A stretch of DNA of 64,000 nucleotides from positions 124,001 through 188,000 of the forward strand of contig JAPDRN010000033.1 in assembly GCA_030247855.1 (NCBI GenBank), written 5' to 3'. Positions within the stretch are counted from its first letter, which is position 1. Every line of letters begins with the position of its first letter. Both the position numbers and the translations under genes were made by a program. This stretch comes from Knufia peltigerae. Its lineage: Eukaryota; Ascomycota; Eurotiomycetes; Chaetothyriales; Trichomeriaceae. The notes beneath the pieces are model-generated. The model had not been told where the DNA came from. It made no database searches and saw only the letters and a program-made list of their open reading frames with translations. Positions 1-12,000 of the stretch are shown in pieces.

Positions 1-1
1 T

Positions 2-3000
2 AATGAAGGGTCAGGTGGCTTGATGGGCTTTTTCACAAGCCCCTCAGCAAACAAGAAACAGGGCCACAAAAGCAAAGGATTTTTCAATTTTGGCAATGCA
101 TCGAGCTCATCGTCTGATGCCGACCTTGCTTTCGGGGCGGCTACTGTGCGTCGAAGGAACTCCAATAAACGCCTCCATAACAGCAAGCGCAGGCCGACTC
201 GACGAGAATCAAGTGAAGCTATCATGGGCCTCGTGGCAACAGGCGAAGCATTGGCTGCTGAAAGTCTTCGGCGAGATAAGAGAGGTAAGCAGAGATTTGA
301 TGCTGATATAACAACAGGACGACATGACACACAATATGGGGGACGTCGTGTTCCAACGCAAACAAGTCACGATTCAAGCGGTGGAAATGATGATGAATGG
401 TACGATACCGATGACGATGATAATCGAAGTTCTTCAAGTATAGACTCCGCGCTCGCGTATGGAGGAAGCGTCTCAGCAATCCAGAGCCGGGAGTCACTCG
501 TCCCAAATAAGAGACCGACAAAGCCTACGGAGACATCACCTTATCATGGCTCTACTATAGCAGGAAGGCAACCTCTACAGTACGGCGACGACTCCAGACG
601 CTTGAATGGCCACGATGCTTCAGCATTCAATATTGGCTCCGCTGGAGTCCTAGCCGCAGGTGCAACTGCAGCTGGCGTTTTGGCTGCCTCATATGGCCGT
701 GATGAGATACCCCCGGTTGCAGCCAGCCACAGTGATCTTCCTCCCATGCGAGAAGTGGAACCGAGGCCAATCTCGAATCACGGGTTCAGTGCCCCAAAAT
801 ACATCGTGTCCGAACCGAGAAAGGTTTCTGCTACGTCCGTACCCTTACAGCAACCTCAGCCTGTAGTCCCTGTGGTACCATTCTTCCATGAGAACGAATT
901 CGGTCCAACGCGCAAGACAGGACGTCATGCATCAACTGACTTCTCTTCAACGACTGACGATTACCGCAATGGTCGTCGGCAAGGTGACCTGGACTCACGA
1001 CATCAGTCGAGGCGCTCCAGGCGTGACTCAAGTCCAGCCAAACTGGGTTCTCAGGATCAGAAGAGCAACGTTAGTTTCAGCCTGACTGAATCGCAGTTAC
1101 AGAACGAACACCGTGCTGAAGAAGGAGGAAACGTGTGGGGAAGTGGACGCGATGACAAAAGACGGCGCAGATCTGCTGAGGTCAACTATACGAGAAATGA
1201 TTTGGTGGCCGAACCGGGTGCCTTGCAGAGTATGGCACACCCGGAAGCGACACGCTCATCCAACTCTCGACACTCTTCGTTAGATTCATCCGATGAACGA
1301 GTTGCAGAAATCGAACGTGAGCTGAAGCGTCTCTACGCAGAGCAACATGAGGCAGAAGAACGCGAGCACAAGCGACGCAACGAACGTTCAAGTGCCGCCG
1401 TCGCCGCCGGCGCCGCGGCAGCAGTAGCAGCCACTGTTGCTCTGGCATCAAAGAGCAAGAGTAGCAATCCACCAGAGGAGGGCGCTCCTCGTCGTAGATC
1501 GAGCTTGAAGAGGTCGAAGGAACGAAAGGCCTCTCCGCCCATGGAGACTCAACAAGAGCGGATCGCAAAAATGGCAGCGCAACGTGTCAGATCAACTCCG
1601 TCACCAGTCCACGAAGATTATGGCTCCTTTTTCGTTCCGCAAGAGCTTCAAGAGCACCTGAAAGAGCACAATGCTCAAGCCGAACACCGGGATGACATGG
1701 ATGCAAACGTGGTTGAAATTGTTCCTGGAGCGGCGCTTTCGAAACCTCGACATCCTTTCGATCCTTTCACTTATCGACCTTTCGGCCTGTCACTCGAAGA
1801 TGATCCTTCGTCGTATCCTTGGACAGTTCCCATGCTGGAACTCATTGAGCCAACTCCACCCGGTAGCCAGACTCATAGTGTCCGGGGTGACACAAGTCCT
1901 CTTGTTGAACCGCAGTTGTCGAAGCAGGCGGAAGACGGAAATAACATTGTTGGGGAGCCTCTGGAACGGAAAACTAGCAATGGGTCTAAGGTGACCTGGG
2001 GTGATCATGATACTTACGTGTACGAAGTGCAGACCCCCGAGTACGAACACACAGATTTCATGCCCGAAGGAAAGCCAAGGGATGAAGCCGAAACTGCAGA
2101 GACATACCAAGATCGTCCGACGTCAATGGACGAAGAGGGAAAATCTCGTCCTACCATGAGTCGTGTATGGACTCTGGAAGGGGATGACGCTGCAAAGTTG
2201 GAGAAAGAGGTGCCTGTTGTAGATGACAGACCTCATATAAGCCGTGCCTGGACTGTGGATGACACTGAAGCCGATCAAATTGAGACTGGCCCAAATCGCC
2301 AACCAGCAGCCTCAACTGGAGACAGCCGCGATCCGACTTCCATTTCGGCCACTGAAGACCCAAGTCTTCGAACAGTCTCTCAAGGCCCCTTCTCCGAAAC
2401 CGTGAGTGATCTGGGTGTGAATGGCAAGATCGACAATGATTCTCAGCTGGGTTCTACCGCCACCTCGCACGTGACGAGTCAATATCCATTGCATCAGGGT
2501 ACCGAGGATAGATCACAAGGGGTGGCAGGTATACTGCAAGACGGTAGCTGTCAGGAATTTGCTACACCTGTGAGGGCAAGTAAGAGTGAGAAGCGTCGTC
2601 AAGAGCGTGCGAGCTCATCACGTGAGCAATTCGATTCATTGGACAATGGCGAAATACCGCACATCCCTGGAAACGATAGCGTGTTCGACTACCTTGCTGA
2701 TAGCAAAGGAGAGTCTGCGCCTACTAACATGCCGGCAAATCTTGACGATGCAGCGCAACCTGGCTCAATAACCGACTCCGTACCACATTATCAGTCAGAT
2801 CCCGAAGAATGGGAGCGCCAAAAGGACACCAAAAATCCCAAAAAAGGGAAACGAAGTTCTAAGAGCGACGTCGGTTCTGGACGCAAATCACCGAAGAGGA
2901 CTGACAAAGACATCCCAATGCCTGAACCAGAGATCGAGCGAGTTCGCCGCTCTCGCACGCTAGACGATGTTTCTGACTTGCAAACCAAATCTGAAGCCGG

Positions 3001-6000
3001 GAGATCGAAACGCAAATCCAAACGTAGCAGTACAGGTTTTGGTGAACCTGAGCCCATCGATGATGACAACCATCGTTCCAAAGTGAGTGTGCCATTATCC
3101 TCTGAAAGGACCGATGACACAAAGGCTGGAGGGTTCTTCAGCGGCCTCTTTTCCAGCAATAAAAGTGACATCAGTACGTCCAGCAAGAAGAGTTCAAAGT
3201 CATCTAAGTCAGATAGCCGAACGAGCCGGGATGGCGAGGATCGGCGCACATCGCGAGGAAAACGATCCTCAAAAGATTTTGCCTTTGATCCTGGCGAGTC
3301 CACTGCTTCTGAGCCGAGCAGGAGCCGTCGTACTTCCCTGAGCCGCAATGAGTCGCAACCTTCGAAATCAAGAGATCAAAGCGTTGATGATGGATTTGTC
3401 TCAGCAGAAGAAGACCCCAGCAAACCCACCCAGACGCCTGTCGAAGAAGCGTCTTTTTTAGTGAGGCGCCCCGAAATGCCACCCCCAATGGTCACAACTA
3501 TGCCAATGGATACTGATGGTGTCTCGGGGCTTGCAACCGAGAAACATCAATCGAGGAAGGTTGACACCGATGCTGTTGTCTCTCCCGGTTCCCAGCCAGA
3601 GACTGCTGTAGAAGTGAATAAGCCTCATGTATCCGGACAAGAAGAACTAACTGAAGGGACAACTACTCTTCCTGTGCCAAGTGCAACAGACGCAGAATCG
3701 TCCCATGAAGCCCTCCATCCCTCTACGCCCCAACACGCTTCTTCTCAGCGGCTTTCAGCTCTAAGGACAGGCGAATTTCCGTCTAGCCCAATGGCCACTA
3801 GTTCCCCGACAGCAGTGCCGTTGCATTTTCGACGGCCTCCTGTTTCGCCAACGACTGCGCGGTTTTCCATGAGTTCACCGATTGCTTCACCTATATCTCC
3901 CCTAGCTACACAACGCACGAGGCAGGGAAGACCAAAGTCCACGGAGTTTCGTTCGAGTAAGGAATTCCGGCCTCTTTACCTTGTCGAGAGGCAGAACTTC
4001 GCGAAAACTTTGGAACCCGAGCCGGGCGAAGAATATCCATCCCTACCTTCAAGCAGGACGAGTTCGGCGCATGCCTCGACAGAGAACCTTCGAGCGGAGG
4101 CCCAAACGCAAGAATACAACCAATTCACCCCTTCCCGTGTCAGTGCTGAAATGTTCCGTGACCGTGGTAGAAGACACAGCTATTCGTACTGGCACGACGA
4201 GAAGAGGCGGGAATCCCCAGATTATCTGGACTCTCGATCGGCTACTCCGGTCCCAACTGAGGCTCAACGGGCACGCGATTCCGAAAAGAAGCCAAAACCC
4301 AAGTACGAATTTCACTCCCCAAGTGAATTGCTCCAGGATCCGGCTGCGTACGAGGAAGCCGCTTTCCTTGATGAGGCTGATAGGCCAGCGAGCCCCCTGC
4401 CCAGCGTTGTTAGTACCGATGCTGATCAAGACTACATGAGTGCTCACAGCAGAAGCGCGTCCCCAATAAGAGCGAGGAGTGTTAGTCGGGGAAGAAGCAA
4501 GTCAACCTCCAGATCGACTTCTGCAGCGTGGGAAGATGCAATGACAACAACGGCCGCAGGTGTTGTTGCTGGTTCCTTGCTGGCGGCTGGTGCACACGAA
4601 GTGCTGAAAAGTCCAGGGAACGATGTACGGATGGCCGAGACCTCAGTGCAGGATAATCATGATACATCGAGTACACCAGGAACCCCTAAAGCCAAGCCTG
4701 ATGCTTTGCGTGATGGCAACATCACACTCAGTGAGGATCTTGTGACTCAGAAAGATGTACCCCCAGCATCACTTCCAAACACGGAAGACTCGCCGGCTGA
4801 GGCAGCGGAAGCACTTTCTGATCCAGCAGGCCGGCAAAGAGAACCAGGCGAACCAGATGTTACCGAAGCCTCTCGAGGTGCGAGTACAGACACAGCATTA
4901 TTACCGGCCGAAAACCTCGAGAATGATCAGCCATTTGTTGGTTTCAAGATCAAAAAGTCAAAGAAGGACAAAAAGAAGAAACGGAATTCCGTGCCTCTCG
5001 AGGCTGACATCGCAGCCTCGGACACAGCTTTAGGCGATGACCTTGTTGCCAACAACGGCCAATCTGGCAACAACGAAGTTGCCCCTGGTGACAGACAGCT
5101 GAAAGACATCTCCTTTGTCAAGGATCAGAACCCATCGGCGCAGGCCGAAGATGGCAGAGAGTTGGAGCCTCCTGTCCATGAACCTTCAACCGAAGCACCA
5201 TCAGGTCAAGAAGCACCAGAAATGAAAGCTGGAATGCCTGACAATGTTGGTACAGTACAAGAGTTAACCCGAAGCGCTGATGCCCACGAGATCTCTCGTG
5301 ATGCTGCAGAGTCCAGCCAGTTAGAGTCAAGCCCGTTTGAGGAAGCATTCGATGCAGCAATCGCTGCAAGAGGTCTAACTGCTGGTTCCACAGCCGAAGA
5401 CGCTTTTGAATCATTGCAGGCAGATCACAGCCAACAGCAGGATTACAACGGTGCTCTACTGACCACGATTGACGAGGTTAACGAATTGCCTCCGTCTGCA
5501 AATGAAATCGAGCCGATATATTCTCAGTTGGGACGGAAGGTGTCCAAGAAGGAGAAGCGTAAAGCAAAGAAGTCTTCCAAAGGCCTCTCTGATGCTGTCG
5601 AAGGCATTGAAGAAAGCTCCACCCAACGAATGGAGGCCTTGACAAGCAAGGAGCCAGACGTGTCGGTTATTCCGACCCATATCAGCCTTGATAATCCTGA
5701 AGGTAACCTCCAAGACAAGAGTAAGCCTAATCCTTTCGGCAACGACTTCGAGATACAAGAAGAGGACGCGATTGCTTCGAATCACGAGGTGTTGCATGAC
5801 TCAGATGTTGCTCCTGTAGAAGTTCCAAGTGTCGCCGGACCTTCGGAAAATGCTCAACCTACTGTTGAAGAGCAGGGCGGTGATGAAGAATGGCCTGTTG
5901 AGGTCAAGAAAGGCAAAAAGGGCAAGAAGGACAAGAAAAACAAGAAAAAGAACGGGTCAAGTTGGGATGATGAGGATACAAACGCTGAGACACCACAAGT

Positions 6001-9000
6001 CACGCAAGATGCCGTTACTGCCGACACACCCGATGCACTACCGAGTCCAGCTACACAATATGTGGCCGAGCCGAGTTATGAACCTTCGGCTGATGCAGTT
6101 CAGCAAGAACCAGATTCGACGCAGGCCGTACAGCCAGAGGCAGACGACATCTGGGCACCTGCCACGAAGAAAGGCAAGAAGAAGTCCAAGCGGAAAAGCG
6201 TCGCATGGACTAATGAAAAACCCGAGGTAGCTTCTACAAAAGACCTGGTCTCTACTCCCCTCACGCCAGAGTCGGGTTTTGCAGTGGACAAGCACGACGT
6301 CTCTGATGTTTCAATCTTCGAAAACGCTGCAGCTCTAGAGTCAAACAGGCAGCAAGAAATTGCTGAGGGTTTCGTGAAGCCATCTCATGCTGCCGAACCA
6401 GACCAAGGACCAGGCCAAGATATTCAGGTTGCTAAGAGCACCCCAATGGAACCTGGCTCCATTGACCAAGACATGACGTCCGCCGCTGTGCCGGTCTCTC
6501 ATGACGGCCTGGAAAGAGCCACTGCAACGGAAGTATCTGATGACAGAGTGCCACTCCAGCAAGATCCTGCCCTGCAAACAGCGAAGGACGCCGACGAAGA
6601 CCTTTTCAGCATCAGTGCACCGAAATCGAAGAAGGAGAAGAAAGGCAAGAAGAAGCGCTTGACGCTCGACGAAGACGCCACGGAGGGTCCGGCACCAGAA
6701 GAGACAATACAACAGCCCGACACAATCGTGCCTCCCTCCAAGGAAGCATCATCAACGGGTCAGCCGACGACAGATACCGAGGCGCCCGAAACTCGGCAAA
6801 ATCTCCCGGACCATAGTGCAAGCTCCGAATATTCAATGTTGGAACCGAAGAGGTCGAAAAACGAGAAACGGAAAAAGCGGAAGTCGACATTGGACTGGAC
6901 TTTGATGGAGGATGAGGCATTGGCCAATCCAGCTGAAGATGGTCCCAAAGAAGGGGTTGCCCAAGCAGAAGATTCTGGCCCACACCCGTCAGACAAAGAT
7001 GTGGCTTCCGGTACTACTCCCATCGCGGACGACGCAGCCAATCCTGAAAGCCAGATGCCGTTCGAAAGCACTGCCTCAGCTGATAATCGACCCGAGCCGA
7101 CCCCTCTCGGGGAGCCCTCCTTTGCTCAAGAGCCTTCAGTCGAGACTCCTGCGGTCGAGACTCCTGCGGTTGAGACTCCTGCGGTTGAGACTCCTTCAGT
7201 TGAGACTCCTTCAGTTGAGACTCCTGCAGTCGAGAACCCTATGACAGGGGTCCATTCCGCCGAAGCAGAGGGTACCGGAGATCTTTCAAGAGAACTTTTA
7301 ACTGAGCCTACCGGTCCTGAGACGATCACAGACCAGACACCCTCGGAAGCATTCTACAGCCCGGAGGTGGGATCAGCCGACGTCTCTGCACAAATCTTGC
7401 CCACAGTGGCGACAGAGGAGAATGCTAAGACAACTGAAGATGTGTCTTGGGAAATACCAATGAAGAAGTCTAAGAAAGACAAGAAAAAGGACAAAAAGAA
7501 GGACAAGCGGCTCTCAGCCTCGCAATCTGACCCGGAACAGTCCAGCTATGTAGAGGGCAATGAACAATCAAAGAGCGACACGGCTGGGAGTGACTTCCAG
7601 CCTGTTGAGAGTGCTTTGGTGACCGAACCCGAAGAGCCTGCTGTTACAGCGCAACCTGGGGTGCCTGAGCAAGCCTCGCCCGAAGAAGAATGGAATCTGA
7701 CTACCAAGAAAGGCAAGAAGGACAAAAAGAAGAAGCGTCAATCTACTCTCGGAACAGCTCCGACTGAGAGCGACATCCTTCCTCCAGACGTGGAAGGCAT
7801 TTCCTCAACAGTAGCAGCTCCTGTCACGTCGGAAGCTGCCAGGGAAGCACCCAATGTGACACCCTCTGACGACGTCCAGGTTTCAGCGACAGGGGATGAG
7901 GTTGAGCAGATTCTAAGTCCTGCTCAAGCCGTTGAAGATGACAGCATTTGGAATTTCACATCAAAAAAGTCAAAGAAGGACAAAAAGAAGAAAAAGCAAC
8001 AATCGGATCTTCTCGAACCCCAACCCGTTTCCTTAGAGCAAGAGCAAAAGCAAGAGCAATCCGAGGACTCAAAGCCAGATGAAAATTCACTTTCTCAGAA
8101 CAATCAACCAACTGCATCTGATCCTCAAAAAGCAGTTGATCATGCTGCAGGCTCGGAAGCGGTAGAGGCTATAGTCGCCTCACCTTCGGAAACAGTCAAG
8201 GAGAAGAAACATACCGGTGAGTCAAGTTTGAATGAATCACCTCCAGTATCGGAGAACGTGGATCGTATAGAAGGAGAAGGTCTGGCTGAACATGTCGGTC
8301 CACACGAATCTGCTATCGATTGGCCATCAATGGATCTGCCAATGCCAAAGGCATCTCTTATAGAAGTTGCCGAGGGCAAAACACCGACGACCACCGGTGA
8401 CCCAGTGCCAGCAGCCAGAGATCTAGAGCCTCAAGTATCACTGCCAAGTCAAGAATCTGTGCTGTCTGATGTTGACAACTTCAAGGACACCGAGGTCGAA
8501 AAAGCTGAACTCCAAACTCAAGCGGACAACATCCCACCAGCTCAGAAGCAGGTTGAAACCTTCGGTATGGAAGAGCCTGATGTAACCCCTCAAGATTTGG
8601 CCGAATCTTCTTTCGCTCACGTATTCCCATACGACAAGGACCCCCAGCCTGCTGTTCCGTTGACGATCCCAGATGCGGAATCAATTATGACTTCCAGGAC
8701 ACCTTCTGATCAAGACAATGCCTCGGGGAGTGCAGAAGTGCCTGCTGTCCAGGATCAACGCGATCCGGTCACGGACGAGTGGACAATTCCGACCAAAAAG
8801 TCCAAGAAAGACAAGAAGAAGAAACGCCAATCGATTTGGGATGAAGTTACCCCAGAAACTGACAAGGTCCAGAATGCGTCTCAAGAGAAGCCAGAAACAT
8901 TAATGCATAATGAGATTGCACAAGTTTCGTCTCAGCTACCAGGGACACTTGAGTCTGTCAATGACATCCTCGAAGAGTCCTTAGACCCTGAACCAATCAC

Positions 9001-12000
9001 AAGCGAAGAGCCTGGGCACATGTTCCATGTGCCCGTTTCAGCTGTCAAAGAGATTAATGATACTGGAGCTTCTTCCGAGCTTCCAGCAACGTCAATGGGT
9101 CGGTCAGCAGAGCCCGCAATTGAGGACGAATGGGGCGTCAGTAAGCTGTCAAAGAAGGACAAAAAGAAAAAGAAGAAACGCCAGTCCACTCTTGATGAGG
9201 GTTTCCTTCCCATGGAAGAAGAAGAACCTGCATTGGAGCAAGCTCGGGATTCCCTCACACCTCAAGCTGAACCTGAATTGCCATATGAGAGCACCCCCCA
9301 CGTGACAGAAGAGCCAGAATCAACGACTCCCTTCGACCAAGCCTCTGAGGACACATGGGCTGTTAAGAAGTCATCAAAACAGGACAAAAAGAAGAAGAAG
9401 AAACAACAAAATGATGCGGGAAATGATACAATTCCCGAGCCGAATCAACTCGGGCCATCTTCAATCCTGATCGAGGAGCAGAATGATGCAACTCCAAGCG
9501 ATGTCCGGCCACCACAGCTCGAGAAAGACCCACATCCAGAGAGCAATGCGACAGAAGATTCCTTAACCTCGCTCCCCGTCGTTCAAACTGCTGAAAATTC
9601 GTTTGTTCAGTCACATCCGACAGAACAGGGCCGGTACCAAGAGCCTGGCGAGCCCGCAATCGAAGCAGAAATCGAAGACGTGGCCACGCCGCTGGAACAT
9701 CTTCAAGGTCAATCTTCTTCGCACCACATCAGCGACCAGAACGATGGAGAAGAGTCAAAGCAGGAGAGGTCACTTGACAACGCCGATACGGTCACCAAAT
9801 CTTCTGAGACAACTGACTTGGACACTGTGCCTCGACAGACTGCTGCAGATGCAGTGTACCCTTTCCAGCCTACTGTTACTCCAAATTCCGAAGTGCCCGA
9901 AACACAAGATATGCCAAAGTCAGAACCAATCGAATCATCGAAAGCTGCTGTCTCTATTGAAGAACCACGTCAAGAGGACTGGGGTTTCGATACGGCGAAG
10001 ACCAAGAAGGACAAGAAGAAAAAGAGAAAGTCTTCGCTGGACACTTTCGAGCCTGATGAGTCGCCTGTTGCACCACTGACTCAGCCTGAAGCAGATGCCG
10101 AGAACGCAAATCCTGGTACATCGCTGCCGGCCACAACCTCGACCAAAGAGTTGAAACCTGAAGCCGGCATTGATGACGAGTGGGCCTTAACCACAAAGAA
10201 ATCCAAAAAGGAGAAAAGAAAGAGTAAACAGGCCAAGATGCAAGAGATGTGGGAAGAGCGGCAGCAACTAAATCCGATTGCACCGGTGCCTCTGGACTTG
10301 GCGCCTAGTACGAGCCCTCCTAAGAGCGAGAGAGGCGGAGATGACGACGTAGAAGCAGTGGCAGAAAACGTGCGCGATACACATGGGGAATCATTACCTG
10401 AGTCGCCCGAAATGCCTCAGCCTTCAGCTGATACCTCCGATCACGACTCTCGACAAGAATCACAACAGGCTATAGCTGGTGATTCTGTCCAGGATTCCAG
10501 CGCTCAAGCAGAACCTCCGCGACCTGAAATGGATTGGAGTTTTTCGTCCAAAAAGTCCAAGAAGGACAAGAAAAAGAAGAAGCAGTCAATTCTTGCAGAT
10601 AGCTTTACCGAAGAGCCTGTGGCTTTGACAGAGCCTGAGGAAACATTGGTGCCGAACACTGTTGCTGATAGAACCCTACCCACAGACTCCAAGGCAGTTG
10701 ATGTTGCCCCTGAGGATGACTGGAATTTCACCACCAAGAAAGGAAAGAAGGCCAAGAAGAGCCGAGGGCCATTCGCCAACACTGACCTTGCTACACCTGA
10801 AGACGAGACCGAACACATGAATAATGAGCCTATCTTCACAAAGGAAGCGTCGGACCCGAGTAAAATTGGTGAAGCTGGAACGGATATAAATCCTCAGTCT
10901 TTGTCGGAGGCTCCAGATATGGAGACGTTTGCTCCTGTCAGCCGGAAAAAGTCCAAGAAGGACAAGAAGAAGAAAGCACTCGCTTTCTGGGCTGAATCTG
11001 AGGAGGGACGAGACAATGAAATTACAGAGATTTCGACACAATCTACGCCTGAAGCAGAACAGTCTCGTCAGGATCAAGATAACCAGGGACCTCGGATGGT
11101 TTCTATCCCTGAGACAGAGGCTCTTCCTCTTCCGCCAACCGTTGAAACAGCAGTACGGGATGCGACCTTGATGATGGCTGGGACTGGGAATGCCCTGGAG
11201 CTGGCTGGCATCGCGTCTGCTGCAGCATCTGTTGATGAGCCAGTAGAACAAGCTCGAAGCCTCGATGCTGCTGAAGCTTTTGGCAACCATATGCTCGCCC
11301 GGGAAGATCTTATCCACCAAGATCCAAGGTCAGATGGTCAGGAGCTGGTCGAGGAACATGGTGCTAGCAAAGACAAGAAAAAGAAAAAGAAGAACCGGCA
11401 ATTTGAGTTTGACGGGACAGAAATACTCCAGGAGACAGTAGAGAAGAAAGGCAAGAAGAACCGCAGGCAATTCGAGTACACAGGGGACGAAGTATACGCT
11501 ACCCGTTCTCTGGAAGGCCTTGGCCCGGCACAGATCGATGAAGCAGAACCATCAAGAGGTGCAGACTTTATCGCCGACGAAGGTCGACAATCACAGGCTG
11601 CAGACACCATTCAGCGTCAGGAAGATGAAGAGGCAATGTCTGATGTGAGTGCAAGCACCCGAGAAAGACGGAAGCGGAGACGGTCTCCTCCTGCCTGGTC
11701 AGGACAGGAACCAGAAGACCTGCCAACCAGTCGAGCTCTCACGCCTCCTCCAGACCACGACGACATTATGGATACTGCACTTGTCGTTGCTGCTGGACTG
11801 GGCATTGGCCACACTGAACACGCAAGTCCCACAGTAGCCTCCCGCAAAGCGCCATCACCGGTACAACAGCCCTCCGCGGGCTGGTCTTTTGCTCAACTCG
11901 GGCAAGAGCAAGAGAATCGTGATAGTGGGATCCAAATCGACTCGCCAATGCTCACAGAGGGTCAGAATTCGTCGACCAGGGACAGTGGCTTTGTTCAAGG

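Noticed and set aside
2791..3348. 185-codon minus-strand ORF inside the giant gene
   Set aside because: Antisense shadow of Ser/Lys/Arg-rich coding sequence; no domain and low-complexity composition.
10676..11320. 214-codon minus-strand ORF inside the giant gene
   Set aside because: Antisense to the lysine modules; low-complexity and no conserved motif.
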